The notes: a model not told the origin generated them from the sequence alone. Counted from the stretch's first letter, positions 32,870 to 49,500 are shown. The stretch is 49,500 nt of DNA from Glandiceps talaboti (GCF_964340395.1 NC_135550.1:4041101-4090600), one strand, 5' to 3'. Made by a program: numbers and translations.

Positions 32870-35800
32870 TGGGTGAAGAATCTATATCTGTATGACGGTA
32901 AGTATCTAGTTTGGATCTAGAATCTATGTCTGTATGACGGTAGGTATCTAGTTTGGATAAAGAATCTATATCTAAATCACGGTAGGTATCTAGTATGGAT
33001 AAAGAATCTATGTCTGTATGACGGTAAGTATCTAGTTTGGATAAAGAATCTATGTCTGTATGTATGACGGTAAGTATCTAGTTTGGATAAAGAATCTATG
33101 TTTGTATGACGGTAGGTATCTAGTTTGGATAAAGAATCTATGTCTGTATGACGGTAGGTATCTAGTTTGGATAAAGAATCTATGTCTGTATGTATGACGG
33201 TAGGTATCTAGTTTGGATAAAGAATCTATGTCTGTATGACGGTAGGTATCTAGTTTGGATAAAGAATCTATGTATGTATGACGGTAGGTATCTAGTTTGG
33301 ATAAAGAATCTATGTATGTATGACGGTAGGTATCTAGTTTGGATAAAGAATCTATGTCTGTATGTATGACGGTAGGTATCTAGTTTGGATAAAGAATCTA
33401 TGTCTGTATCACGGTAGGTATCTAGTTTGGATAAAGAATCTATGTCTGTATGACGGTAGGTATCTAGTTTGGATAAAGAATCTATGTATGTATGACGGTA
33501 GGTATCTAGTTTGGATAAAGAATCTATGTCTGTATGTATGACGGTAGGTATCTAGTTTGGATAAAGAATCTATGTCTGTTTGACGGTAAGTATCTAGTTT
33601 GGATAAAGAATCTATGTCTGTATGATGGTAAATATCTAGTTTGGATATTGAATCTATGTCTGTATGACGGTAGGTATCTATTTTGGATAAAGAATCTATG
33701 TCTGTATGTATGACGGTAGGTATCTAGTTTGGATAAAGAATCTATGTCTGTATGACGGTAGGTATCTAGTTTGGATAAAGAATCTATGTATGTATGACGG
33801 TAGGTATCTAGTTTGGATAAAGAATCTATGTCTGTATGTATGACGGTAGGTATCTAGTTTGGATAAAGAATGTATGTCTGTATGTATGACGGTAGGTATC
33901 TAGTTTGGATAAAGAATCTATGTCTGTATGACGGTAGGTATCTAGTTTGGATAACGAATCTATGTCTGTATGACGGTAGGTATCTAGTTTGGGTGATGAA
34001 TCTATGTCTGTATGACGGTAGGTATCTAGTTTGGATAAAGAATCTATGTCTGTATGACGGTAGGTATCTAGTTTGGATAAAGAATCTATGTATGTATGAC
34101 GGTAGGTATCTAGTTTGGATAAAGAATCTATGTCTGTATGTATGACGGTAGGTATCTAGTTTGGATAAAGAATCTATGTCTGTATGTATGACGGTAGGTA
34201 TCTAGTTTGGATATAGAATCTATGTCTGTATGTATGACGGTAGGTATCTAGTTTGGATAAAGAATCTATGTCTGTATGTATGACGGTAGGTATCTAGTTT
34301 AGATAAAGAATCTATGTCTGTATGTATGACGGTAGGTATCTAGTTTGGATAAAGAATCTATGTCTGTATGTATGACGGTATAGGTATCTAGTTTGGATAT
34401 AGAATCTATGTCTGTATGTATGACGGTAGGTATCTAGTTTGGGTGAAGAATCTATATCTGTATGACGGTAAGTATCTAGTTTGGATATAGAATCTATGTC
34501 TGTATGACGGTAGGTATCTAGTTTGGATAAAGAATCTATATCTAAATCACGGTAGGTATCTAGTATGGATAAAGAATCTATGTCTGTATGACGGTAAGTA
34601 TCTAGTTTGGATAAAGAATCTATGTCTGTATGTATGACGGTAAGTATCTAGTTTGGATAAAGAATCTATGTTTGTATGACGGTAGGTATCTAGTTTGGAT
34701 AAAGAATCTATGTCTGTATGACGGTAGGTATCTAGTTTGGATAAAGAATCTATGTCTGTATGTATGACGGTAGGTATCTAGTTTGGATAAAGAATCTATG
34801 TCTGTATGACGGTAGGTATCTAGTTTGGATAAAGAATCTATGTATGTATGACGGTAGGTATCTAGTTTGGATAAAGAATCTATGTATGTATGACGGTAGG
34901 TATCTAGTTTGGATAAAGAATCTATGTCTGTATGTATGACGGTAGGTATCTAGTTTGGATAAAGAATCTATGTCTGTATCACGGTAGGTATCTAGTTTTG
35001 ATAAAGAATCTATGTCTGTATGACGGTAGGTATCTAGTTTGGATAAAGAATATATGTATGTATGACGGTAGGTATCTAGTTTGGATAAAGAATCTATGTC
35101 TGTATGTATGACGGTAGGTATCTAGTTTGGATAAAGAATCTATGTCTGTTTGACGGTAAGTATCTAGTTTGGATAAAGAATCTATGTCTGTATGATGGTA
35201 AATATCTAGTTTGGATATTGAATCTATGTCTGTATGACGGTAGGTATCTATTTTGGATAAAGAATCTATGTCTGTATGTATGACGGTAGGTATCTAGTTT
35301 GGATAAAGAATCTATGTCTGTATGACGGTAGGTATCTAGTTTGGATAAAGAATCTATGTATGTATGACGGTAGGTATCTAGTTTGGATAAAGAATCTATG
35401 TCTGTATGTATGACGGTAGGTATCTAGTTTGGATAAAGAATGTATGTCTGTATGTATGACGGTAGGTATCTAGTTTGGATAAAGAATCTATGTCTGTATG
35501 ACGGTAGGTATCTAGTTTGGATAACGAATCTATGTCTGTATGACGGTAGGTATCTAGTTTGGGTGAAGAATCTATGTCTGTATGACGGTAGGTATCTAGT
35601 TTGGATAAAGAATCTATGTCTGTATGACGGTAGGTATCTAGTTTGGATAAAGAATCTATGTATGTATGACGGTAGGTATCTAGTTTGGATAAAGAATCTA
35701 TGTCTGTATGTATGACGGTAGGTATCTAGTTTGGATAAAGAATCTATGTCTGTATGTATGACGGTAGGTATCTAGTTTGGATATAGAATCTATGTCTGTA

Positions 35801-36009
35801 TGTATGACGGTAGGTATCTAGTTTGGATAAAGAATCTATGTCTGTATGTATGACGGTAGGTATCTAGTTTGGATAAAGAATCTATGTCTGTATGTATGAC
35901 GGTAGGTATCTAGTTTGGATAAAGAATCTATGTCTGTATGTATGACGGTATAGGTATCTAGTTTGGATAAAGAATCTATGTCTGTATGTATGACGGTAGG
36001 TATCTAGTT
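32870..36009. repeat. Higher-order duplication of about 1570 bp within the satellite
   Basis: Blocks starting with TTGGGTGAAGAATCTATATC near 32870 and near 34440 contain the same ordered series of unit variants (for example the rare TCTAAATCACGG, the CTGTTTGACGG, and the ATAACGAATC unit at 33950 and 35520). Differences are isolated point changes, such as GGTGATGAATC versus GGTGAAGAATC. Confidence 0.9.
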
Positions 36010-36568
36010 TGGATAAAGAATCTATGTCTGTATGTATGACGGTAGGTATCTAGTTTGGATAAAGAATCTATGTCTGTATGACGGTAGGTATCTAGTTTGG
36101 GTGAAGAATGTATGTCTGTATGACGGTAGGTATCTAGTTTGGATAAAGAATCTATGTCTGTATGACGGTAGGTATCTAGTTTGGATATAGAATCTATGTC
36201 TGCATGTATGACGGTAGGTATCTAGTTTGGATAAAGAATCTATGTCTGTATGTATGACGGTAGGTATCTAGTTTGGATAAAGAATCTATGTCTGTATGTA
36301 TGACGGTAGGTATCTAGTTTGGATAAAGAATCTATGTCTGTATGACGGTAGGTATCTAGTTTGGATATAGAATCTATGTCTGTATGACCGTAGGTATCTA
36401 GTTTGGATAAAGAATCTATGTCTGTATGTATGACGGTAGGTATCTAGTTTGGATATAGAATCTATGTCTGTATGTATGACGGTAGGTATCTAGTTTGGAT
36501 AAAGAATCTATGTCTGTATGTATGACGGTAGGTATCTAGTTTGCATAAAGAATCTATGTCTGTATGTA

Positions 36569-36890
36569 TGCCAATTTTGTTTAAATTCAGAAAAGAAAAT
36601 ACTGTCATTACCAACACTTTGTTCAGTCCAGGCAATCCCAAAACCAAACTTGAACAATAAATGTTTAACTTTATACGCCCAACATTTATATCCTTTATCG
36701 GCCATCTCTAGTTGATAATTATAACACTGCTTCACATATGTTGTAATCTCACTCCTTAAGAGTTTGAGCCAATACTTAATAATACGAAGAAACCTATGTT
36801 TTGACAAATTCTGTCTCCTATGTTCACCAAGTACAGCAAGATTACACATTAAATGACAATTTGATTTCAACTCATTAATAGCCGAAACCT
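36569..36890 (-). mobile_element. LINE reverse-transcriptase C-terminal segment, minus strand (upstream half of the split copy)
   Basis: The minus-strand frame from about 36890 reads INELKSNCHLMCNLAVLGEH, then RFLRIIKYWLKLLRS, then KGYKCWAYKVKHLLFKFGFG, then IAWTEQSVGND, then FFSEFKQ. This is the usual LINE segment that precedes the D-I-x-S-x-x-K-L-x-x-Y-R motif. That motif is exactly where the satellite begins (DIDSLCKLDTYR at about 36540). The copy is 5'-truncated near 36890. Confidence 0.87.
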
Positions 36891-36929
36891 ATTACAGTAA
36901 AGCAGGGAAAATTTCTGGAAATGACACAC

Positions 36930-37837
36930 GTTTAAAATGGTAATAGTTTTTATTCTTCTTTTGGAAATGACAGGAAATTGATAGAATTATGTCATTTTAT
37001 CTTTTAGTGGATGAAATAAACTAACTATTCTTTCTAACAAATTATCCAATTGAAAATATAATTGTGGAGTTATTAAAATATTACCGCTCTTTTGCATTTT
37101 AAAGAATATTTTTTTAGCAATGACGATAAATTGTGTGGATATCTGGATTGAATCATTTTTTTTTCATACAACATTTCTAAGACTACTTTAATTGATGAAG
37201 ATAGACAGTTGTAATAAGCACAATTAGGGAACCCTAGGCTATTCAAAAAAAGATCATATAGATTCTTTCAATTCTGTTAAGGGTGACTGTTTTTTCTGTT
37301 TCTCATTACTCGACCAACCCAAATTTTCAGCTCCGATATCAAAATAAAAAGATATTTTTATTTTCGCCCGCCTCTAATATTTTGCGAAACAGTGCCCTCT
37401 CTGGCAAAAATAAGCAAGTGTCTGGACTGTCAACGTCATCTACAGTAATTGCGGCGACGACACTTGTTCACGAATAGAGCATTCTCTCGTGATGGAAGTT
37501 AATCAAGTGGGCGGCTGAGAACATGCCAATTGTGTAGAGAAGCTGAGAAAGGGCTTGTTACCAGAAATCCAATAAAAAGAAGATAGAGCGGACGAATATG
37601 AGTAACATGAAGAAGATGATTTTTTTAAATACTTTATATTTCTTTATATACGACCGACCGACCGACCCATAGTTGAATTTAAAAAGTAACGAGAAAAATA
37701 AAAAAAAATAGGGTCAACCTAAAGTCATATGTTGAAATAAAAACGGCTAAAATGTAAAAGGTGGACATGATTTATAGCCACAGCACTTACCAATCCAAGT
37801 AGAGTGGTCTGTCATCACAGTTTACAGACAACTAAAC

Positions 37838-37909
<72 letters not shown>

Positions 37910-38300
37910 CGCGCGTGTCCGTCAGTCCGTCTGTCTGTCTCTTTGTCGTTTGCACGCGCTTGTATGTAAGGAGAATGGGTGGGGTCAGGTGTCACCTGAC
38001 TCAGACTGTCTGTTTAGAAAATATATGATTGCCTTTAAGATACAAACACAAAAGGGTGAAACTTTGTTTGAAAAAAGTTTAGCAATAGTTTTTCCTCTAA
38101 TAAATTTAACCACGGACAACTAAGAAACTTACTTAACGAAAACAGCTTTCAATGGTCTTTTGTTCTTTGAAGGTACATAATCAACTTTTACACTTTTGTA
38201 ACAATATATTCAACCAATTAATAATTAAAGATAATTTGAATGTTAAAGTAAACATCATTTGTCTATAAATGATGACCTTAAAATCGCGTTGCTACACTGG
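36930..38300. other. Intergenic DNA with microsatellites
   Basis: AT-rich sequence with no gene recognised. A (CGAC)n-like patch lies at 37652-37668. Confidence 0.6.
37839..37916. repeat. (GT)n followed by (GC)n microsatellite
   Basis: About 31 GT repeats pass directly into GCGCGCGCGCGCG, then CCGTCAGTCCGTCTGTCTGT. Confidence 0.98.
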
Positions 38301-38328
38301 AAATCACCCCACACAGATTCACGTAGAG

Positions 38329-42630
<4,302 letters not shown>

Positions 42631-43090
42631 TCGCCATCGGCATGCAATGTCTCACAAATAGAGTCTTTATGAAAGCGTTGGTGAAGAGAATGTGATTAAT
42701 TATTATATAGCGTCTTCCTGCTTATATCTTGCTCCTTTAATTTCTATAAACATTTCATTTTGAAATTAAGAATTTCGTTGTCATGATTGAATATACATCA
42801 TTGTAACGATTTCGACTTTACCTTAGAGTAGACTTCTTTGTTGTTTTCTAAGATTCTCTTTCTGAATAAATCAACATGCAAAAAAATGATTTTGGCTCGA
42901 TTTTCACATTGATCGTTATCTTTGTAGCTCTCCCTTAGAATTATTTTATCATATTTTTATATTTCTGATGTACTGCTCTGTGATACTGGGAACACATGAC
43001 GTTATAAAGAAGATATGCATTAAGGAACGAGCAGTTTAACAGCATGGGGGGGGGGGCTGCGTTGTAAACATCGGGCAATTTTTTTTCCTT

Positions 43091-43195
43091 GCTCTGTCGA
43101 GATACATAGTTAGCTGGTCGTACCTCTTGGCGCTCATATTCAATTGGAGAATACGAGGGCTGGGAGGTACGACCAGCAATGTGTCTAAACAGAGC
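43091..43195. repeat. Long hairpin (fold-back), about 105 bp
   Basis: The left arm 43091-43141 (GCTCTGTCGAGATACATAGT, then AGCTGGTCGTACCTC) and right arm 43149-43195 (GAGGTACGACCAGCAATGTG, then AGAGC) pair almost end to end around the 7-nt loop AATTGGA, with scattered mismatches. It could be a short MITE or a small-RNA hairpin. Confidence 0.82.
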
Positions 43196-44809
43196 AGTAA
43201 ACAGGCTACCCTCTAAATGGTCTCAAATAATTAAAGGTACTTAAATAAGCGCTTTTCTTGTTAACCTTGATGGGGTGGGGGTAGCATCTCCATTACGGCT
43301 GATGTAGAGGAGGGTGTGTGAAGTGGTGTACCCTCAAATAGGGAAAACAATTTTGGAAAAATATCAAACCTTGCACATGTTTAGAGTCATAGAATAGTAT
43401 TAATATATATTTTGTATCTACAAGTTCGTGAATTTCACTTGATTTGACTGTGACCAATACACAGTATACAACGGCAAATGGAGGATCGTATATTGTTGTT
43501 ATCATATTACGATTCACATATAATTAGCCAGAGGCAATCCAAAACAGCAAGGGAAGACTGCAAAATGTCATGCATAAAACTTCCGGAAGTGTAACGAGCC
43601 TTCGCTGTTGCATGTTTTGTTTACAGATCCCTATAGTAGCGTCTCAACAATCAACTTCTGTTCGATAAAATCGAATGGTTTGGTTTGTGTTTGCACAAAT
43701 TCGCCAATACACACGTTCGTTAACATAAATCGCATGGCTAACAACACAGCCATTTACCTCATAGAGACCATGTGAAGGTATTTGCTTCGCGTCACCAAAC
43801 GTCAGCTTCTATTGTTAGAATAGTTGTTAGTCTATATATAATAGGAATCCCTGTCACGATGTAGACATTCTCCAATCTGCACATACATACGGTAACTCAT
43901 TTTTTGAGTTCAGTTTCTGAATGTTCTGGTTCAAACATGTAAGGTTCCAAACCAGCGTCGCTAGTCACCACTGCACTTCATTGCTTGACAATGCAAAGTT
44001 CAAGGTTAGGATTGTATGAGGTCACAAATTCTCTAAATGAACATCAGAGGACAGGTCAAAATGGGCGATGTACATGAACTTGAAAAATCGGTCATCAAAA
44101 CTATGTAATATTTAAAGCCCTATCACTTCGCTCAAGAATATTGCCTATTGTTCAGGATTGGGATGCGAGCATTGTTTTTGGCTATCTCCAGCAAGTATCA
44201 TTTACTCATATCTCTACACACCATTACATTCTCCCATTCCTATGTCTCCCACTCTTTACAAAATTCTCTCCCCCCACCCCTCCATCCTTACTCAGATCAC
44301 GAGAGAAGGAGTGTCTGGGGAGCCATCTAAAGTCACTCAGGTACGGGAATAGGTTAAGCTTATGGACTATAAGTACACTTCATTCACCACTACTTGAAAT
44401 TGCTACTCTCAACATGAGTTTTGCAATCTTTAAGGAGGGCACAGTCAGACAAGACCTGCGCATGGCAGGTTACCATAAAGGTAAGGGTTTTTTTTTGTAG
44501 TCACCCCCTGTCCAAGGCCGGGTACAAACAAATGTACAGTAAACATTCTATCATACCGTATCTGGTGATCAATCTCGAACTGGGCGACACGTGGTGGATG
44601 AACAGTTTCTCAATGGTGGCATTAGCACGAACAATTCAAGTTATCAGACCTGAATTCCTTAGTACGGTCGGCGGCTACTTTATTTTTCTGTTTCAACAAA
44701 TCATGAACTCTTTTTGACGGATGTTCGTCGAAATTTCTCCAAATAATAGAGCAGTTTTTACAAAATGCTGTGACTTGCATTAAGTTTTTTTTTGTCCCAA
44801 CAACGTTTT

Positions 44810-45300
44810 TTTTTGTTCTTTTGTTAAGCACATTTACTCGCCAACCATTGCCAACTTTATAATTCTTTTGAGTATTTGACTGGCCTCTTTTTTTTTCTAT
44901 TAAACCCATTGACTTGCGATATATATTTTGTTGTTGTTGTTGTTGTTGTTGTTGGACGCCTTCGCTCACGTCAAGTAGCTATCGTCAACCATAGAGGGTG
45001 TAGCGCCAACATTGTATTTTTAATGCATTCAATTTTATGATATATAATTTCTTTTTTGTTAAACGCCTTGATTTGCATTTGTTTGTTTTTGTTGTTTTGT
45101 TTGTTTTGTTTTTTTGACAACTTTACTCGCATTATTAAGTATCCACTGCCAACTTGATTTTTTTACAATTCTATTTTATACAACATTGTCACTTCCGGCA
45201 TATTTCCATTGCTGAGAAATTTGTCCCTCGTGAAACGCCTTAACTGACGTTTTTCTTATGTTTTATCCCTCACAAGGACCTTGACTCACGTGGTCGTTTT
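44810..45300. repeat. Degenerate T-rich repeat, irregular period about 145-165 bp
   Basis: Phrases of the type TTACTCGCxxxxxAAG...GCCAACTT, then a T-rich run, then TTAAACGCCTTGACTTGC recur near 44835, 44965 and 45125. Strongly diverged; weak support. Confidence 0.35.
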
Positions 45301-45304
45301 GATT

Positions 45305-45386
45305 ATAGACCGCAGATGGTCTGAGCCCTCATATCACAAATGATTTACTGGTGCCTGCTCTACCCACTCGGCCATCGCCACCTCTT
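45305..45386 (-). pseudogene. tRNA-like sequence (Ser/Leu-type 5' half), probably a SINE head or tRNA pseudogene
   Basis: The minus strand reads GGTGGCGATGGCCGAGTGGG from 45382. This is the start of a Ser- or Leu-type tRNA with a good internal A box (TGGCCGAGTGG). About 45 nt later comes GGGCTCAGACC, a decayed B box at the right distance. The anticodon arm and acceptor 3' half do not fold convincingly, so it is not a working tRNA. Confidence 0.6.
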
Positions 45387-48161
45387 TCTCATGACAAGAA
45401 AGAAATAACAATAGCCAAGTAAGCAAAAGGAGCACCTGGTACAATCAGACGCACCAGCCGGTGTGGGCCAAACTCGACACGGCCTCAAACGATGTTGTAG
45501 ACTTCTGAAATGTAAAAGAACGTTGGACTAAATTTCGTATAATCGACATGAAGTGCCGTTCGCTTGGGTTGGGTCGCGCACTTTTGTCGATGGAGTCAAA
45601 GGTGGCGTGGCTTGTGGTCGAAGTTTCTCTCGTTTTCTTCTTTGGTGATGACGAATAAACTGACATATGTGTGATGCTTTGGTGTAGGAGTGGCTGACTG
45701 GACGCACGTCGTCCGTCTGCGCTGTAAGAATGGTGTTTTACCCCTGTATACAGTGAGCGTTTAATAGTGGTGATTGCAGGTCTTCATGGTCGCGTGAAGT
45801 TGAAGCCATCCCGAGCTCACTGTTGCAAGCACATTTTACTGTGTGGGGAATAACAACGTGTCTTCGAGGGACCTACTTACCTTTGTGAAGTTCATGAATA
45901 ATTAAGAGTTAACACCTGGCGGAATATTATCGCTATGTGATTGGGCTTTGAATAAAAATACAAGTCCAACTGTTCTTCGGGTGAACTTCTGCATCAACAC
46001 TAAGGGTATGACTAAGCAAGCAAGTAAACTTACAGAAAAAGCCGGCCGAACTTGGTAATTTGAAAAAAACCAGACCGAACTTGGTAATTTTGTGGTAAAC
46101 TCATTGCAATTTTCTGTCAAGAAAGAATGGTCATCTCTATGTTTTCTTTTTGCATTACAAGAAAGATGTGAACGAACCTCTTTCTCTTTAACATGTGTCC
46201 ATCCAGGGTGTTATTTTAAAAATAAGAACATTTAAGAGGACATTTAGGTATAAAATATCACCCATACATATAAGCTAACGCCATGGGATAACTGGTTATA
46301 TATGGTCTTCAATACTAGAATTTTACTCTCAGTACACGTTTTACGTGGCTGTTGTCCACATCTTAATCATATACATATACATGTACATACATATGTACAA
46401 ACAAACAAACAGAAAGATATATTAAACCAGACACACATTCCCTCTCCTATTGGCTGCCTCATAATTAAAAAATATATGGTAAGTAAATGAAGTGTATATG
46501 GTGTTGCCGCAAAGCAACAAACAAGTTTGCAAAAGTACATGGTAAACAACTGCCTCTGAGGCTTAATTTTGTTCAGAGGGTCAATTTTACTATATTGTGA
46601 TATTATCTGCCTCTGTGTCTCCATTATTACACATACAAAAGATTTAAAATCCTCCCCCCTGTGAGCTTCAAAATTGTTTGAACTCCCTTTCAACCCCCAA
46701 TTCTACCTCGCCATTCCGTAGGTACTACGGATCACGTGAGATAGCGCTTAATGTACCCACAACTCAATACGTTAGTATTACCGCATGTCCAAACGCTACA
46801 ATTGTTTAGGCTTTGTTACAAAATCTGTAAGTTTGCGGGATCTGCCCGACATACACAAAACAGAACTTTACAGGGTGTATCCCATTTCCCTCGAGGCATT
46901 TATTCCCCCTGTAAATTCTGACCGCAGCATTGTGGATATGGGAGATCTAAAAAATAACTGTACCTGGTTTGAAAGAAAAATATGTCATGAATAGCAATTA
47001 ATCCACGTAACTTATTTATTACGGTGCTGTCTAGTGTCATCAATTGAAAGACAATATACCAACAAATATGTTTCCATACTGACTATAATGAGCACTATGA
47101 TCCTATATAGGAATCGAGGGAAGTCAAACTACATTTGTAATTGAACTACACCTGCATGGCGACGTCGACGTACTCAAAACACAGCTTGTTAAAACTAGGG
47201 ATGTGGTTTGTGGTACAACGTTGTGTATACCAACCTTATCTGAGTATATTAAACCGTAGAAAAGTTATAAAATATCATGATCAACATTCAAATGATAACA
47301 CCACAGCGACCAACCTCATTCCTAACTATCGTGATAACAGAGTTTATCTCGGCACAACCAAGGCACCACTATCAGTCACGTGATATAGTCCTACTACCAT
47401 ATTGCACAACAACCGTTTTAATGTATGTCAATCATAGTTTACTGAAAGCTAATAACTGTCCGCTGTAATTTCCCCCCAAAAGTAGACTATATGATTTGTT
47501 GTAATTTGTAAATTGTAGACAAACTGACTTTCGATTATCTATGAATTGTGTTTTGTGTAATTTTGATCTGAAGACCAATTTCCAGCCCAATCTCTTTTAG
47601 GCATTTATTCCTCATCAGTCACTTAATTCAATTTCCGTGCACGTGTATTGATAACATTTATTGTAGCGTGGACAAGTGACTGGATGTTGAATTCCTAACA
47701 AGAAAAGACCCACTGCATTTGAATTTTCATCGGACAACAAGAGTTTTGAACGAGCATTCTTAGAGTTAGACCTCTTTGTCCACTGACAAGTGTCCCAAAT
47801 CCCCTGAATTGTGAATATTAAACGCGTCTGTTCCAAGGGGAAGACATGGTATACATACTGACCCAGGACAAACAGTATGGTGTATACGTACATATACCTT
47901 AATATTTTTCCACAATTGTCGTTACAAAAGCCTTACGCTAATAAACATGAAAATTAAACACACTCGGAAATCTGTCCATGGCCACAATGACAAAATATAG
48001 CAGGAAATTAAAACGTCTCATGAGTTGTGTGATGCGAGGCCAAATAATAAACTAGGGTGACGACAATTACTAGTAATTTCAAATTATTTCTTTATATGGA
48101 CACTCTACAATTGTTTTCCACACACTTGATGTATAGTAATCAACAAACAACTCGCCATAAC

Positions 48162-48224
48162 ATGGCACGATATGTGATTATCCTCAGTGTCTTTATGGCT
48201 TGTTTTTTCTTTAAGATTGACGGT
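48162..48224 (+). CDS. Paralogue 2, signal-peptide exon
   Basis: ATG at 48162 follows AACATGG context; 21 codons with a hydrophobic core VIILSVFMACFFF; phase-0 donor GTAAGT. Confidence 0.8.
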
Positions 48225-48912
48225 GTAAGTATGAAAAATTGACGTCACCGACCAACTCCGGTTAGGATGCTATTAGTACTCTTTACTGACAGTTTTTGTT
48301 ATTAAGGGAAAGTATGATTTCAGAGACTGATTTTGTCTTGATTTATAGAAGAAACAGGGATTGGTCATCTATCAGTTAAAGTTGTCGAGTCGTTGAAGGG
48401 TTATGGATTATTCAATTTATTATTAACGGTAATGCTTGGTTTTTCATTAAACAGTGGCCGAGGCAGATTTCTAACGATCAACAGGGCGAATCAGTGGCAT
48501 GGGAAATCTCTGTTGATGATATTACAGGGCCTGAAGGTAAGTTTATGTAAAATAACTATAGTGCATTCACTTGACTTTTGTTATCATTAGCCTATTTGAC
48601 ATACGCCTTGGTAGTTTACGCTGTCAGCATTATATTCTGAAGATTTGATAAACATGCCTATTTAAAATCGAAAGCACATTATTTTGTTACTAGATTGCAA
48701 GACGGGAAGAGGATATGACTGTCAATACTGGGGTGACGACTGCTATGATTCGGCTCGACAATTCTGTGAAGACCCTACCGTGTGTGGTCTTGATAACATG
48801 TGCCAAACTGTGTTGAGCTATTTGGATATTGATGAGTGCAATAACATTCGTAATAGCACACGGGAGTCTGCGTGTCAAATGGCAGATTTCTTGGACTGGG
48901 TAAAACAATACG
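48162..48912 (+). CDS. Secreted cysteine-rich protein, second tandem paralogue, 3' end outside window
   Basis: Three exons are visible: 48162-48224 (signal peptide MARYVIILSVFMACFFFKID-G, 21 codons, then GTAAGT), 48455-48536 (acceptor TTAAACAG, phase 0 start, phase 1 end before GTAAGT) and 48694-48912 (acceptor TTACTAG, phase 1 to phase 1, donor GTAAGG). The last encodes DCKTGRGYDCQYWGDDCYDS, then QFCEDPTVCGLDNMC and ACQMADFLDWV. Exon lengths (63, 82, 219) and phases (0, 1, 1) closely follow paralogue 1 (63, 79, 216), so these are tandem duplicates. Expected to be exported; the role is unknown. Further exons must lie beyond 49500. Confidence 0.8.
48455..48536 (+). CDS. Paralogue 2, propeptide-like exon
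   Basis: Encodes WPRQISNDQQGESVAWEISV and DDITGPE; no cysteines; matches the 38925-39003 exon in position and phase. Confidence 0.72.
48694..48912 (+). CDS. Paralogue 2, cysteine-module exon
   Basis: Eight cysteines in the same order as the 39692-39907 exon, ending DFLDWVKQY before donor GTAAGG. The opposite-strand open frame is a shadow. Confidence 0.84.
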
Positions 48913-48996
48913 GTAAGGCTTAAATCCCGAAATGTATCACTGTGGATTGAATACATACATTATCAGACCTAATACTCATTTACATACTTGACAAAT

Positions 48997-49080
48997 ATGG
49001 ATGGATGGATGGATGGATAAGAGGGCAGGCACACAGTTAGGTAGGTAGGTAGGTAGGTAGGTAGTTAGGTAGGTAGGTAA

Positions 49081-49132
<52 letters not shown>

Positions 49133-49135
49133 TTT
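48997..49135. repeat. Compound tetranucleotide microsatellite (GATG)n-(GGTA)n-(GATA)n
   Basis: Consecutive runs of TGGA, GTAG and ATAG tetranucleotides. Confidence 0.97.
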
Positions 49136-49188
49136 GATAGATAAGTGTGTGCGTGTGGTGCGCGCGAGCGTGCGTGAGACGGTGCGTG

Positions 49189-49191
<3 letters not shown>

Positions 49192-49248
<57 letters not shown>
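49192..49248. repeat. (GT)n microsatellite
   Basis: About 28 GT repeats, preceded by a CG-rich alternating stretch (GTGCGCGCGAGCGTGCGTG). Confidence 0.98.
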
Positions 49249-49250
<2 letters not shown>

Positions 49251-49299
49251 TAGGGACCGGGCATTTTTAACTGAATGGGTGCGGTGACGGTGTTTTGGT

Positions 49300-49380
49300 G
49301 GGTGGGTGGGTCATTTTGAAAAATACCACTTGAAATGGGGGGGGGGGTCATTTGGAAAACACCACTTAAGGGGGGGGGGG
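49300..49380. repeat. G-run repeats
   Basis: Two copies of a phrase with CCACTT(GA)A, a G run of 9-11 and GTCA-TTGGAAAA (49328 and 49364), a short diverged tandem of about 36 bp. Confidence 0.6.
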
Positions 49381-49500
49381 GTCACGTTGGAAAAAAGACA
49401 AAATAAGAGTCATTTTCGTACTGTGAAATAGCTTCTGACAAACTTTAATTTGTGGATTTTTTCTACGGTGGGAGGGGGCATTCCCTACAGTACCCTCCCA

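Larger units (their letters stand above)
42880..48100. other. Intergenic DNA between the two paralogues
   Basis: No convincing gene. The open frames here (for example near 44141-44500, 45445-45666 and 46785-46994) lack splice partners, biased composition or recognisable motifs. It contains the hairpin at 43091, the tRNA-like element near 45300, short G runs (43046-43055), a (TTG)n tract at 44928-44954, and a 31-bp-spaced direct repeat of CCGAACTTGGTAATTT at about 46046 and 46077. Confidence 0.55.

Noticed and set aside
44141-44500. 119-residue open frame as a gene
   Set aside because: No recognisable motif, several overlapping frames of equal quality, low-complexity proline/serine text and no splice partners.
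46785-46994. Small cysteine-containing frame as a third paralogue
   Set aside because: Cysteine spacing, exon phases and signal exon do not match the two paralogues.

Overview
This is a metazoan nuclear genome fragment: spliced genes with GT-AG introns, poly-A signals, AT-rich non-coding DNA, many microsatellites and non-LTR retrotransposon (LINE) remnants. The gene content fits a marine invertebrate, but I cannot name a phylum from the sequence alone. No bacterial, viral or CRISPR content is visible.

Region 1 (1-13.5 kb, + strand) carries most of a NEPRO-like gene (nucleolus and neural progenitor protein homologue). Seven exons from 3339 to 13470 give one continuous frame of 694 codons plus stop; the 5' exons lie before the window or before the 60-bp satellite at 1-3290. 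Its introns hold a 60-bp, a 54-bp and an 89-bp tandem array, several fold-back elements, a retroposon bounded by 15-bp target-site duplications, and a stray copy of an exon end.

Region 2 (13.6-17.9 kb) is repeat DNA: a 280-bp fold-back, a minus-strand LINE split by a 1.55-kb block of 23-bp and 50-bp tandem repeats, and the 3' end of a second, different LINE.

Region 3 (about 19.5-21.0 kb, + strand) is an apparently intronless gene for a basic 360-residue protein of unknown function with repeated R-R-x-S motifs, preceded by NRF1-like and ETS-like promoter sites.

Region 4 (22.1-36.9 kb) is the most striking part. Two LINE copies of one or closely related families lie tail to tail. The plus-strand copy (22.1-25.2 kb) has a 15.5-copy 83-bp array between its ORF1-like domain and its endonuclease, lacks most of its reverse transcriptase, and has two copies of a 42-bp unit near its C terminus. 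The minus-strand copy has its C-terminal coding region split by about 10.3 kb of the same 42-bp unit (roughly 225 copies, with TATG microsatellites nested inside and higher-order duplications of about 1.57 and 1.8 kb). The unit is coding sequence of the element itself, so the window appears to catch a satellite being born inside a LINE reading frame.

Region 5 (38.3-49.5 kb, + strand) has two tandem paralogues for small secreted cysteine-rich proteins. They share a 63-bp signal-peptide exon, a phase-0 first intron, then phase-1 introns, and matching cysteine modules. The second gene runs off the window. Between them is about 5.5 kb of intergenic DNA with a long hairpin and a degenerate tRNA-derived element.
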